Below, piece by piece: positions 22,147 through 33,207 of a stretch of 64,000 nt of DNA (the stretch's first letter is position 1; each line of letters opens with the position of its first letter). A program made the position numbers and the translations under genes. A model generated the notes under the pieces. The model was not told where the DNA came from and searched no databases. It was given only the letters and a program-made list of their open reading frames with translations. The stretch is from Dicyema japonicum. Lineage: Eukaryota; Dicyemida; Rhombozoa; Dicyemidae. The stretch lies in assembly GCA_011109175.1 (NCBI GenBank), contig RDEW01000039.1, positions 1 through 64,000 on the forward strand, in the 5' to 3' direction.

Positions 22147-22899
22147 TGATTTTTTTAGTTTTTAGACAGAATTGTTAAAGATACAACTTACATAGTAAAT
22201 TGTGGTTCGAAGAATTATTTATGATGGTTAGGCCCTTTTTGATTTGGCAGAAAAAATGGCTTAATACAGCTTTATTATTTGACTTTGCGAGAGGTCTTTG
22301 TGTTTTTGTTCCTCCACATGTTTTGAACGATACTAAAAGTGTTTTGGCATCTTTCGGAAGTGATTCCCAATTAATTGTTATAATTAATTAAAAATTTAGC
22401 TGGCGGAGGTTGAATGTGAATAGTGGCGATTGATTTTAACGTGAGTCGAGAAGGATGATTATCTTTAGACACTCTCATTTTGCCATAATGTTAAATTCGG
22501 CTGTTATTAATAGAACAGAAATGATTCCATGTTTGCTTTAGGGCCATGTAGGCCCACGTGCTTCAAGAAGAGAACGCAGATTAAGTCAGTCCTTTGGCAG
22601 GAGATTTTTTGAGTTTTTGATAAGGTTTTGTACATCAGTGGTGCTGATTACAATAATATCTGACTGAAGAGCGAAATCACGTGGGGATAAATTGTGGCCA
22701 ATACCGGTAGCGTGGGTTGTTTCCATTCTATTTTGTGTCGACTGAATTACCCAGGAACCCTTAGGTTTGTCGTTAATTAAATTTCGAGATGAAGTTGTTC
22801 AATCGTTCTACTTTTTTTCAAATCAGTAATTTCACCTTTTCAGCACGATAGTTCCGCCACAAGGATTCTTTATTTCTTTAGTCGGTGTCTTGTATGAAT

Positions 22900-23719
22900 A
22901 TTTTCGATAATTACCAGAGATATCGAGATTATTGTATTTAATGAGGCATCTTTGAATGTGATTTTTGTTGGGAATAAGGATAACTTCGTTGGAAATTTGC
23001 ATAGACATCGAAGGATTTGAAGTTTTCCAAGGAAAACTTGGCCAGCAATTTTTCAGTTTCTTTTGAATCGGTCAGAGGAAGGATTGAAGTGTTCCACTCT
23101 TGAAGCTGTTTCAGTGTGCGAGTTTTTGTCATTGGGGATGACTAGTTGTTCAAGTTTTGACCATTCAGCCAGTGAATCTTGATGTTTGGGTCTCCGCAGA
23201 TGTTTTGGCTTTCTCAGTAATAATTTAATCGTTCAAAATGGATCCTTTAACATCCATTGAATTAACCCAAAAAATCGTATCATAATCGATTTCACTAAAC
23301 TTTAAATATTCTTTGCGAGAAATGTCAGATCGTAAGTTATTCAACATATTTTCAGATCCTCTTTTACTTCTCAAATCATCAATAGATCTAAGAGAAATAA
23401 GTGCATTATATTTTTTGGAAAAAATTTCTGAAAATTTTTATCGAAGATAATTCAATATTCGATTCAATAAACTTAAAAATTGCAATTTTTTGTTTGCTTT
23501 TAATCGTGTACAGTTACGCTTCATGAAAACAACAATAAACAATGACAACGTGTTGATAAGTTAATTATTTACCTATAAAATTATTTTAAAAATTATTTAA
23601 AAATAAGAGACATTGTGAATTCATGGCGGATAGTTGACGGATTCGAGAAATTTTGTTTGAAAAAATGGCGGATTCGAGTATTTATTAGTTATAATTGGCG
23701 GATTCGAGAGACTTTACTG
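22900..23719 (-). mobile_element. pogo/Tigger-like DNA transposon, 5' end and N-terminal transposase remnant
   Basis: The right end is a terminal repeat reading CAGTAAAGTCTCTCGAATCC on the minus strand, flanked by TA (23720-23721). Inside it CTCGAATCCG[C/T]C recurs twice more (about 23628-23645 and 23667-23680), like subterminal binding sites. Further in, the minus strand reads RSIDDLRSKRGSENM, then YDTIFWVNSMDVKGSI and IITEKAKTSAE, resembling the paired helix-turn-helix/CENP-B-type DNA-binding region of pogo transposases. The DDE domain was not recognised and the left end was not found. Confidence 0.55.
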
Positions 23720-23970
23720 TATTTTAAAATAAAAAATGTTACCGTCGATACCCTGGACACTTGCCAAAATAATTATTTTTTAATTTTTTCAAGTTAATTT
23801 TTAAGTCCTAATTAAATGTAATTAAATCTAAAAAATAAGAAAACTACTATTTATTTTTTAGCCTTATCAGCAAAACCAACCATTCCTAATTCGATGAAAA
23901 TTTCTATTACTTTTTAGTTCAATAAAATTTTTATAATAATATTCGACAGCTTCAAACCAACTTCCCCTTA
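23720..23970. other. AT-rich spacer
   Basis: No feature recognised. Confidence 0.4.
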
Positions 23971-24600
23971 TAATTAATTAAATTAAAATATCCAAAGAAC
24001 AAGGGTAAATCCAAACTAATTTCTTGATCTTGACCCTTATCCAAGCAAATGATCCAGAAGACATTGTCCGGGAACCTAAGGACGATTCTAGAACTCGTCC
24101 TACAAAACGAAATTGTCTACTGGTGGAATGAATAGGTGGATTTTTTTCATTCCCGGATCGGTATTGGGAGTCTCCTGAGTAAGATGGATTCGATGACGCC
24201 ACCTGAAAAAATGAAGAAAAATTTTCAATCAAAACCACATGGGAATTTCCTATTCTGGTCAGAATTATTTTTATTTTGATTGTGACATCCCTAACAGAAG
24301 AAATAAGATCAATATCTATAAAATATCCTTGTAAAACCCAAGTTATGTAAATTTGTATATAAAACCAGAATTCATCTCCGATTATCAGCTTCGTCAATCA
24401 AAGCTATAGCTTTTTCGCTTCTAAAATAAATGAAAATAAAACATCAAAAGTAGCTTCTGTAAGTTGCCTATGGCATAAATTTACAGCAGTTTTCATCAAA
24501 CGTAGGCGAAGGAAGATGATGCCAATACCCTCAAAAAAGTCTTGTAAATTTTGATTGTTCAACTTATGCAGGGAAATCAGATTCGACAACGCCTCAGTAA
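23971..24600 (-). pseudogene. Exon-like repeat (copy 2) with flanking coding-like segments
   Basis: On the minus strand, TTTTTTCAG at about 24200 is followed by GGVIESILLRRLPIPIRE, the exon-like block shared with 8860 and 41045. Upstream, 24589-24404 is open with LSNLISLHKLNNQNLQDFFE and DVLFSFILEA. Downstream, about 24080-23985 reads RFPDNVFWIICLDKGQDQ. A spliced gene or relic is possible; no family is recognised. Confidence 0.3.
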
Positions 24601-25498
24601 CCTTATAGAACCAAGAATCGGTTTATGAGATGAGAAAATTATATTTTACTGTGGCGCATACGAATCAATAATAAAAATGATTCATATGTTAGTTTGAGAT
24701 TTTTCCTATACGAATTATTGAGTAAAAACTGTTTTCTAGTTACAAATGTGTCCCATAAGTTGCACATCAAATCCAAACTAGCAACGATATTTTCTAACAA
24801 CCTTTTCAATGACCTTCTTGGTATAACAATTGATGAGACGTTCTATTTATTCAAAAACTCGAAAAATTAAAAAAATTAAATTTAAACTTTATTGACCTGA
24901 TCACCACTGCATTTTGGAGCCGACTAATCTCACCCGAGATCATGACCCCCGATGGGATGACAACATTCATTTTTGCTAATTGTCGGAACCTGGTTTGGGA
25001 CGCTACGTGTGTTGATGCATGCAACCAAAAAAATTATGTTAAAATAAACATCAATCATCACAAAATCGTAATTACTATTTTTGAGTCACGTCAAAAATAA
25101 ATGAGGTTTTAATAGAGAAGTTGCATGATTTTATTCGCCTAGGAAATTGTCTGGTCCCTTTCTGAAGGAGTGTGATTTATATTATCTTCTCTGCACTGAT
25201 AGTTCAAATATTAGGATTTTACTAAGGTCGTATGTTTCAAGTTTTTGTTGTTGAGACAGAAAGAGCAAATCCTTATGCCCCATTGCTGATAAGTGCCAAG
25301 ATTTGATGACATAATTCAATGAAACAGGCAACAAGCTTTATGGGTATTATTTCTTCAGCATTCAATTTCGAATCTTTTTCAGCTACTTCACATATGTATA
25401 GGATAAAAGCCATCAGCATCAAGTGTTAGAGCAAATCAGGTCTTTTCCAATATGGTGATAGCCCTAAACATGCCGATTTTGATCTTATCTCTTCATAA
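24601..25498. other. Unassigned AT-rich region
   Basis: No coding frame or repeat recognised on either strand. Confidence 0.4.
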
Positions 25499-26390
25499 TT
25501 AGATTTTGATCTTGTAAGAGATAATACATCGTCTCAGTCCTCGGAATATTATTTCCTTTTGAAAATCATTTTGAAGTCGACGAATGCATGCAATAGTTAA
25601 ATCTTTTTGAATAATCTGTATGCAATGAACTGTTGTTAATCTTTTCAAATAGCCAAGCAGTGTGTTGAATGAACTTTTGTAAATCCTTTGAACTTTATTA
25701 ATTTTTTTTACATTCAATTCAGAAAAATTCTCCAGCTTATACTTTTGAGTTAGGAATCCTGCGATCATGACCACATGTGTTTACTTAAAATTGAAAGCCT
25801 ACATGACACCCTCTTTCCTAGATTGACAGTTGAGTTTGTCTACAAATCATGGAGGAATTGAATTAGCACACATTCACTCTTGAACATAATTGATGTTAGT
25901 CCTCGCAGTTCCAGTGTCCATTAATTATGTCCTAGTTACTCGATTCCAGGCTTCTCCTACAATAGGATAACTTATCGCATATTCATCTTTAACAAAGTCT
26001 AATAATCATTTTCATAAATATCGTCGATATAAATTGCTACATAGTGGAAAAAGTTAATATCGAAGCAGTTGGGAATATCCGGAAACTCAAATTCCTCCTT
26101 GGCTCCCGTTTTTGAAAACTTCAAAAACTAAACGAAATATCTGATTCAAGATTTTCCTCGGTAATAAGGTTTGCAGAATTAAATCTTTGTCTAGTCTCCA
26201 TTTTTATTCTAGATTTTGTTCTTTTTCCAACTTTATGTATCTCAGATATTTCCCTTCGGACATAGAGTTCTTTGCTAAGGCTTCAAAAATTTTTTGCTTC
26301 AAGTACAATAAAGCTTTTTTCGAATGGTTTAAAAAAACACTCTATAATTTAGAATATAATAATAATAAAATTTTTATTTAATAAAAATGC
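25499..26390 (-). other. Coding-like but unassigned
   Basis: Minus-strand frame 25774-25499 reads YKLENFSELNVKKINKVQRI then RRLQNDFQKEIIF, wording that recalls the end of a LINE reverse transcriptase. Farther up, about 26380-26190 reads LLYLKQKIFEALAKN. It lies beside the second pogo-like end, so it may be degraded transposase or LINE. No catalytic motif seen. Confidence 0.25.
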
Positions 26391-26534
26391 CCCAATAAGC
26401 GGGGTCAATGATTTTTATTTATTATTATTCTATTGATCAGAAATTAAATAAAATATCATAAATGAAATTATATAAAGTGCCCCATATATAGAGAGTGCCC
26501 CAATCTGGGGTTTCATTAGGATGGGGTTGTACTG
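26385..26534 (-). mobile_element. Second pogo/Tigger-like terminus
   Basis: The plus strand ends GGTTGTACTG followed by TA, so the minus strand starts CAGTACAACCCC, a pogo-type CAGT end with TA target. GTGCCCCA or ATGCCCCA recurs subterminally (about 26389, 26477 and 26501). The sequence differs from the terminus at 23719, so it is another family. Confidence 0.45.
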
Positions 26535-27034
26535 TATATAGAAATTCTTAATTAAAACTATACCCACCATAAGTTGTCCACTTTTTTGGTTTTCAGTCGT
26601 TTTTATTAGCGATCAAAACGTATTTTTAATCAGTATAGTCATAATGATTAGATAATGTGATAACAGACCGGTAAAATTATTTTTAAAGAGTTTGATATCT
26701 TTTTTCCCTTTCTTTGAGGTTTTCTATTGATCCTTAAAAAGGTAGCATGCATTAATATTTGAATTATTATTAACAGAACGTAAAAACATGTGAAGTTATA
26801 TATTAACATTACCCGTTATATGAGCTCTCGATCCTAACCAATAAGCATATTGATAATAGACCAGTGGTTCTTAACCTTTTTTAAGACAGCGCCCCCTTTT
26901 GTTGCAATTTTGAAGCTTCAAAATTTCAGCGCACTTTAAGATTTAAATTTTCTGTTATTTCTGGAGATATATTAACGTTTTCAACTTTAAATGGATTTAA
27001 TAATAATAATAACACCAGAGACCACGGTTACACA
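26535..27034. other. AT-rich, nothing recognised
   Basis: No supported feature. Confidence 0.4.
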
Positions 27035-27160
27035 AAACTAACTAATCACGTGATCCCAGCACGCTCTAGCAGGGACCTCATCTTGGCCCAATGCTCCTCC
27101 CTCGACCCCACACAAGCACGTATAGGTCGAGTGACTGGTCTTCCAGTCATGACGGCGATT
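27035..27160 (-). repeat. Jockey-like LINE 3' end fragment
   Basis: The plus strand reads AATCACGTGATCCCAGCACG...AGCAGGGACCTCATC, closely similar to 38098-38150 and to the 3' ends of Jockey-like copies where GTGATCCC precedes the C-terminal codons. Only the terminal part is kept. Confidence 0.45.
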
Positions 27161-27785
27161 CATATACCAATTAAAAATTTTAAATTTTCTAAATCATTAA
27201 AGCGAATTTTCATGTCGTCCCTTAACTATTTTAGATGTAAACAGTTACATTCACAGTCTGAATCCGTTAAATTTTCAACCTAATAAATTTTATTACGAAA
27301 AATGAACTCCAATTTTTTGTTGACTTGGAAAAATAATAAAAATCTTTTTTAATAGTGTTTTCATAAAGCATTAATTTTTAATAAAAAACCTGATAATTCC
27401 TTTTACATTTTAAATTTATTCTGTTTCCTCGCAAGCTAATATTTACTTGATTAATTTTGAAGAGGCTATAAGTTACAAATACTAAAGAAAAACAACTTTT
27501 TGATTTTGAATACCTTTTTAGCGTTAGAATCTGAATAACTGTTAAAATTAACATATAGGCAGGTTTCAGTTAATTTAAATTCTCAACTCCGATATTGATA
27601 ACTAGAGTTCCATCAAGACATTAAGTTATGACTAGGACGATTTTTACTTATAAATTCAAAATTTGACCAAACTTGATTTTCTTGACTTCATGGTTTCAAC
27701 ATTTTGACTTTTTTGACTTTATGGCAAATTTCTCTTCTTGTTTTACAATTCAAAATAAAATAAACAGTCATAAAGCCACCGCTCT
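27161..27785. other. AT-rich, nothing recognised
   Basis: No supported feature. Confidence 0.4.
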
Positions 27786-28140
27786 GACTGCGTGGCTATT
27801 CCCTCTCAGGATGAAGAGCGAAATTCGGGAAAATAGCCAGCAGCACCAACAGGGATTTTTTGTTCGCGTAGAAATCCGATTCCTAGCCGAGTCAGGAATT
27901 TTAGCGTCGCAGTTGCAAGGGAACCATACGTTTCAACCAAAAGTGGAAAAAACAAAAAATATTCGGTAGGATCTGCGTACTTTGTCCGCTTTTACCTCTC
28001 GGCATTTCATAGTGGCAGAACAGGCTCCAGAAACACTTTGATGAAGGTTGCAAGGGCGAATGTGTGGTTCGGGTGTCGTCTTAGACAAGAGTTTTCCTGA
28101 CTTCAAAGGGGAAGATAGTCATCCCATTTGGTCGTTTCCC
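27786..28140 (-). mobile_element. LINE-B 3' fragment
   Basis: Nearly the same 3' end as the copy at 1812 (both start CTGACTGCGTGGCTATTCCC on the plus strand). It runs up through the C-terminal domain to the LEPVGLC region near 28140, with several frame breaks. Confidence 0.7.
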
Positions 28141-28149
28141 ATCACGTGT

Positions 28150-28420
28150 ACAAAGACCGAATAGTTCGAGCATAGAAGGGTCCGAAAAGGGAGATCTCAT
28201 CCCTCATAGAGAAGACAAGGAGTGCTGCAATTAAGCTCTCCTTAAACAAGAAATTGAGAGACTGTCTAAGCGAAGATGAAGACAAGCTATTAGAACCGAT
28301 TATCAGGATTGTGGAGGATCGGATCACTGGTTCAGGAGGAGATCAAAGATCCAGGACACATATATAAAACTGGGAGAAACTTTCTGAAAAATTTTTTAAA
28401 AAGGAGGAAGGGTCCAGGTG
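28150..28420 (+). repeat. 'LHDVLS' coding repeat, copy 1
   Basis: Plus-strand frame reading IEKTRSAAIKLSLNKKLRDC then IVEDRITGSGG. It resembles minus-strand 31215-31395 (GQRLHDVLSIEQDGIF, VENRIRGFL) and plus-strand 31640-31850 (GRRLHDVLSVEKDGIFEPF). Three divergent copies suggest a protein-coding repeat, perhaps the upstream part of a LINE; the family is unknown. Confidence 0.35.
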
Positions 28421-28701
28421 TGGAGTCCAAGCCTTATGGAGGGACTCAGATGTAAAATACTTTCCAGAAAACTCCTTAAGTATTTTGTTAATAAATTGTT
28501 ATTTTTTTATTTTATTGTTATATTCTTTGTGGATGAAAGTAAGAAAGATTCGGTTTGTATCCTATGGACTACTGGATGAAAGGAAAACGATAAATTGACG
28601 ACGATGTATGCAGTGTTATTTTGACAATTGATATTGATAAAAATTCCAACTCAGTGTCATTCAGGAATCTCAAACAGGTCAAGTGAGGAGACACAATGTT
28701 A
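28421..28701. other. AT-rich, nothing recognised
   Basis: No supported feature. Confidence 0.4.
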
Positions 28702-30151
28702 ACATTATAAATTTATTTACCCCGAAGCGGGAACACCAAAAAAAGGAGTAAACCAACTAATTAAGAGACCCCGGTACGCCTCAACAGGATCGAGAGGTTT
28801 TTCCTATGTTCCACCAGAGTACCCACGGCTTTCCTGAATAGACGACGATCATCTTTCATTAGAGTTTTCAAGAGGGGTGGGTTTTTTCCCCAAATTTCGT
28901 GTATTTGAGGCTTCTAGCCTTGAATGGGAGAAACGACTTGTTTCTTGACCACACAGACCGGTGAAGTCAGAGCAGTTATTTTTGATTGGGGCGTGGTAAA
29001 GCATTGGGGAGAAAAGATCGGGGGTAGATTTGTTAGACGTGCAAGTTTGCCTGTTAGGGAGTTGATCTTGTATGAATTGGATATTGAAGTTCCACAGGCC
29101 CATGAGGCACAAGCATACTCTACCGTCGGTTTCAAAATTTAATTGTAAAAGACGACAACGCATTCCCGTGACGACCTGGACTTTAAGAGCGGTTTCATTA
29201 TATTTAGTTTTCTGAGACCCTTGGTCATAACGTTCTTCACATGTTGAGAAAAATGTCATTTATTATTATTTATTTTACACCAAGAAAGAAGGAGTAAATA
29301 ACTAATTAAGTGATCCGGTAAACTCAACAGGATCGAGAGGTTTTTCCTTGTTCCTCCAGAGTACCCACGGCTTTCCTGAATAGACGACGATCATCTTTCA
29401 TTAGAGTTTGAAGAGGAGTGGGTTTTTTCCCCAAATTTCGTGTATTTGAGGCTTTTAGCCTTGAATGGAAGAAACGACTTGTTTCTTGCCACACAGACAG
29501 ATGAAGCCGGAGCCATTATTTTTGATTGCGGCGTGGTCAAGCATTGGAGGGAAAAGATCGAGGCGTAGATTCGTTTGACGTGCTAGTTTGCCAATTAGGG
29601 TATTGATCTTGAGTGAATTTGATATCGAAGCTCCATAGGCCCATGAGGCACAAGCGTACTCAATCGTCGGTTTTAGGAGTTGATTGAAAAAGACGACAGC
29701 GCATTCCGTGACGGCCTGGACTTTAAGAGCGGTTTGATTATATTTAGTTTCCTGAGACCCTTTGTCATAACGTTCTCCACATGTTGAGAAAATGTCATCA
29801 AGGGTCAAATGTCACTCCAGGATAGTTGGACAGTCTGTAGTGGTAAGGAGCCTCCAAAAATGTTCAAATCCAGTGTATGTTTTTCTTTTCTGTCCGTGGT
29901 GAAGATTGTATACGTTGATTTATCCCTGGATACGGAGAGACGATTCAACTTCAACCAGGCTCCCAGGTCGTCAATATGTGACTGAAGCTCTGATTTTTGC
30001 TGTACCCACGTATTTGTTCCTGCTAGCGATGATTAGGTCGTCAGCATAAGTGAGAAGCATTGAATCTGGTCCTCCAGGGCAGGAAAATCGTTGAGGAACA
30101 AGTTGGGAAAATGTCATAAAAGGGTCAAATGTCCCTTTGGACATTATAAAT
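28702..30151 (-). mobile_element. Jockey-like LINE nested inside another, both with target duplications
   Basis: The outer element is a short 5'-truncated copy flanked by ACATTATAAAT (28702-28712 and 30141-30151). Its 3' tail starts at 28713 and its body is open at 28849-29259. It is split at 29259/30108 by a second, longer copy (29260-30107), flanked by AAAATGTCAT (29250-29259 and 30108-30117). The inner copy has its own tail (29260 onward) and C-terminal coding (29455-29808), and is truncated within the sequence following YADD, near 30105. Both read on the minus strand. Confidence 0.85.
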
Positions 30152-30223
30152 CATTTGATATTTTAAATAAAAATTTATAGATAATGTTCAATTCTTTAAA
30201 AAAATAATTTTTGAATTTTACTC

Positions 30224-30902
30224 ATGTTGTTGTCTCCTATTTTTCGTGGGGCGAAAAACTTGTTTCGTTTTTCCTCCAATTTTTCAGTGCAAGGAAGGTA
30301 CCTAATTTTTTCTTAACCTGTCAGAATCCCGAAAGAAAAGGAAAAATCCCGCAGTGATCCTGATTACTATAAACCTCGTAGCCCATATTATCAGACTGAT
30401 CGAAATTGGCATTACAATTACTTTCCAAGATACCATCAAGGGGGAATCCTTCCCAGATTGGAAAAATTCGAAGAACTAAAGTCTCTCCCAAAGTACAAGT
30501 CCACCAGTTCTTGGGTCCCGAAAAAGCTCTTTTGGGCAAAATGATTACATTTGGTTAATTATATGATATATTTCAGACATTTTAGGAGACTATGATGTTC
30601 AGCCTAAGGATTTGATTGAGGGACCGCCATTCATGGTTGGCTTCAGGGGACGGGAATTGCTGAGGTTGATTCGCTTGCTTCAATTTGACGGCCTAAAAAT
30701 AAAGCATTTTGAACCAATGAGATACCACAAAATATGCCAGAGAATCCGTTATTTATACAAACACGATAACATGAGAAAGAAGGGAACAGTTAGTTCCCGC
30801 CCAATGGACACTATTCCATTGACCCTCCTACCCACCATAAAGTGGCCAGAACTAAATAATTTTATTATTTGTCTTCTTTTACTTTATTGGTTACATAGCT
30901 AA
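30224..30902 (+). CDS. MRPL51: Mitochondrial ribosomal protein mL51
   Basis: Large-subunit mitoribosome protein. The N-terminus MLLSPIFRGAKNLFRFSSN is a typical mitochondrial presequence (basic, hydrophobic, no acids). A 27-nt intron (30298-30324, GTACCT...GTCAG) joins it to IPKEKEKSRSDPDYY; a 23-nt intron (30554-30576) precedes DILGDYDVQPKDLIEGPPF, which with FRGRELLRLIRL and RIRYLYKHDNMRKKG is the mL51 core. Upstream of the second intron the frame meets a stop (AAAATGA); one more A in the A4 run would give KKLFWAKMITFDILGDYD, fitting the family. The C-terminal tail after RKKG is about 35 residues longer than usual and hydrophobic. A neighbouring gene was not found within 2 kb. Confidence 0.85.
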
Positions 30903-31214
30903 ATAGTTTTGCGTTTCTGCGAATAACCAGGAAACGCTGTTAGGAAAGGGTTATTTTGGAGAGGAATTTTGATCAGTCATGAAGGATACTAGATCGAGTT
31001 CCGAAGGTGGTTGGATTGCTGGCGGACTACTCGAGGAGAGATATGGGAGTTATTCGACAACTTATAAACTGGATTAGGAGTTATCTATAGGGGTTTTAAT
31101 TAGTCCGCCTTTGCGGCCTGGTCACTTCTGACCTCCCTCGTCTCCATAATGACTGTGCGTTCTTTCGTAGGAATCCACGAATCCTGTTTTCCACCATCTG
31201 TTTGACTGATGCAA
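30903..31214. other. Nothing firmly recognised
   Basis: The minus strand up to about 31215 may continue the coding repeat of the next entry (RKNAQSLWRRGRSEV near 31150). No other signal. Confidence 0.3.
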
Positions 31215-31850
31215 AAATCCCGTCCTGCTCAATGCTCAGGACGTCGTGTAGTCTCTGCCCAGGGCTAACTTTATGGCTGGTCTTCTAGACTTCTCCAGCA
31301 GTGATAATTTCTTTTCCTTCGAGTGAAGTTACTGGAGGAACGCACGAGGAGAGTTTAGTGATTTTTGGAAGCTGAGATCACTTAATTATTATTTAGCGCT
31401 TATTTCTTGGTAGTCATTTGATTATTAAGTAAAATTAGATATTTCACTCAATATTTAAGGTAATTTAAAAGTAAAGATAGTGCTAAAGTTAATTCTGTCG
31501 AACAACATCTTTACAATTCAAGGAAGCAATAAAGACTCTAATATTCTAACACATATTGGTATTTATCCCCATAATGCCGCATGGCTTCCTAGGACAGCAG
31601 CTTTCTTCATGTACGCCAAAAAACGATAACCGGGGAAGACAGGCAAACTGTGAGTAGGCGGAAATCACTAAACTCTCCTCGTGCGTTCCTCCAAGGAAAT
31701 TATCAATGCTGAAGAAGTCTAGAAGACCAGCCATGAAGTTAGCCCTGGGCAGAAGACTACACGACGTCCTGAGTGTTGAGAAGGACGGGATTTTTGAACC
31801 ATTCAAACCCGAACGAGAATCACGTGCATTCCGAATACAATGAGCTTTTC
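31215..31850. repeat. Inverted pair of 'LHDVLS' coding repeats
   Basis: 31215-31395 and 31640-31810 are inverted copies of one sequence (for example CTAAACTCTCCTCGTGCGTT in one and its complement in the other). The left arm reads on the minus strand SSCVPPVTSLEGKEI...GQRLHDVLSIEQDGIF; the right arm on the plus strand KLSSCVPPRKLSMLKKSRRP...GRRLHDVLSVEKDGIF. About 245 bp of AT-rich DNA lies between. They diverge enough to be old copies rather than a recent palindrome. Confidence 0.6.
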
Positions 31851-32109
31851 TCTAGGGAGATATTATAATTGATACAAGATAGTGGAGTCATAAAAATTAA
31901 AGAATTGACTGGATACAAAATCCTATCAAAATCAGCTTGAATAACTCAGTAATCATTAAACTGGCTCATTCGCCAATCAAATTTAATGGTCCGCTGGCTA
32001 AATACCAATATATTGAGCTGAAACTTTTTGTCTCCTGATGAAACAATTTAAGGGAGTCAAGTTGTCTATATTTTGCCTACTCACAGTTGAATGAAATGAT
32101 AATAAAAAT
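31851..32109. other. Nothing recognised
   Basis: No supported feature. Confidence 0.4.
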
Positions 32110-32265
32110 TGTACCTAGTCCCAATCGCAGTTGAAACCTCTGGAGTGGTAGGAAGAATGGATAAAGGAGTCTTCAACGAAATAGGGACTGCGATTGTGGC
32201 ACAACTCAAATACCCTCTAATAAAATATTTTTAAAAAGAGATTCCCATTGGAATCTGTCATAAGA
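32110..32265 (+). pseudogene. LINE-B C-terminal fragment (decayed)
   Basis: The plus strand reads VPIAVETSGVVGRMDKGVF, matching the VAIETSGNFG phrase of LINE-B (compare 38640-38700 and 44330-44370). No other part of the element is present. Confidence 0.5.
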
Positions 32266-32334
32266 AATTCGAGTCTTTCTCCGTGTTCCAAAGCATTCTC
32301 TGAGACCAGGTTTAGTTTTCAATATTCATTTCAC

Positions 32335-32450
32335 TAAATAAAAATGTCCAAGGCTGAGGAACAGCTGATAGACTTCTGTCATCGAAGGCAGCAGATGACA
32401 ATGTTCTGCTTGAATTTGTAGGTCTCGATTATTATTAATAAGCCAAAAAT
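32335..32450 (+). repeat. RTE-like LINE 3' scrap
   Basis: Begins MSKAEEQLIDFCHRRQQM, like the 'TWAMSKAEEP' phrase at 37350-37385 where the reverse transcriptase C-terminus is recognisable. Similarity between the two copies continues to the ATTATTATTAATAA stretch near 32440. Confidence 0.5.
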
Positions 32451-32465
32451 TATCAGGCAATACAG

Positions 32466-32710
32466 AACGGTTGACTGATTTTTAAGGGCCACATCAGTCT
32501 AGTCTCATAAGGCCCTCCAGAGGCGTCGGTCCGGTTGGTGATCTCCAAAAATCCAACTCACCGTTTCTTTGAAAGCCCTCTTTTGCATTTCATAGATTTT
32601 CCTCATATTTGTTCAAGATATGGACGGTTTCCACAAGGCGCATGTATATGAGAAACATGGCTCGATGTACTGTCTGTACACTCTCATAAGGACAGGAGGT
32701 AATAATCGAC
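32466..32710. repeat. Dispersed repeat RB, copy 1
   Basis: About 240 bp sharing long near-identical runs with 38189-38420 (for example CGCATGTATATGAGAAACAT and GCTCGATGTACTGTCTGTAC). The minus strand reads SVQTVHRAMFLIYMRLVETV in frame, so it may encode part of an unrecognised repeat protein. Confidence 0.6.
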
Positions 32711-32937
32711 TTTTGACAAGTTGTCTCTAGTTTACTTATTAATGAGGAGTTTTCCAAATTTTGTTGAACATAATTTTGTTTGAGATATCCATTAAGATTA
32801 TTAACGCCTGGTCCACCGAGCATACGAAATTAAATTTATAATCAGGAGATGGTCCAGATTTTATTACAATTATAATCGTCATTTATTGACCACGGCGAGA
32901 CTTTTTATTCTCAGCCAAATAGTTCTTTGATTTAATC
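32711..32937. other. Nothing recognised
   Basis: No supported feature. Confidence 0.4.
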
Positions 32938-33207
32938 ATGGAATTCCGTTTTGTTAACCAAGTGGTTGAGGAGGATGAATTTACAAAATGTTTACTTACC
33001 TTCATGAGTGATGAAAATCCTTGCCCTTCTTGCGAGCATGGCCGAGGTGGAAGACTCGGGAGATATTGGAAATATGAAGTTCAGAAAAATGAATTGCACA
33101 CAGAATTATTGTTCGATTATTGTCCGGCCCACATGATCCTTCGATATAGTGAGCTTCCGATGTGCTATTTAGCTCGTCCAATGAACAAACATTTCCTTTT
33201 ACAATGA
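32938..33207 (+). CDS. Hypothetical protein with Cys-rich centre
   Basis: An 89-codon ATG-initiated frame with coding-like composition. Acidic start (VVEEDEFTKCLLTFMSDE), then CPSCEHGRGGRLGRYW and a later YCPAHM, which could form a zinc site. The layout weakly recalls the N-terminal zinc region of ISXO2-type transposases, but no core domain follows. It may be one exon of a spliced gene; ends are uncertain. Confidence 0.35.
   Translation: MEFRFVNQVVEEDEFTKCLLTFMSDENPCPSCEHGRGGRLGRYWKYEVQKNELHTELLFDYCPAHMILRYSELPMCYLARPMNKHFLLQ

Noticed and set aside
32938-33207. ISXO2-type transposase N-terminus
   Set aside because: A CPxC pair alone is not enough; no following catalytic domain was found nearby, so it is left as hypothetical.
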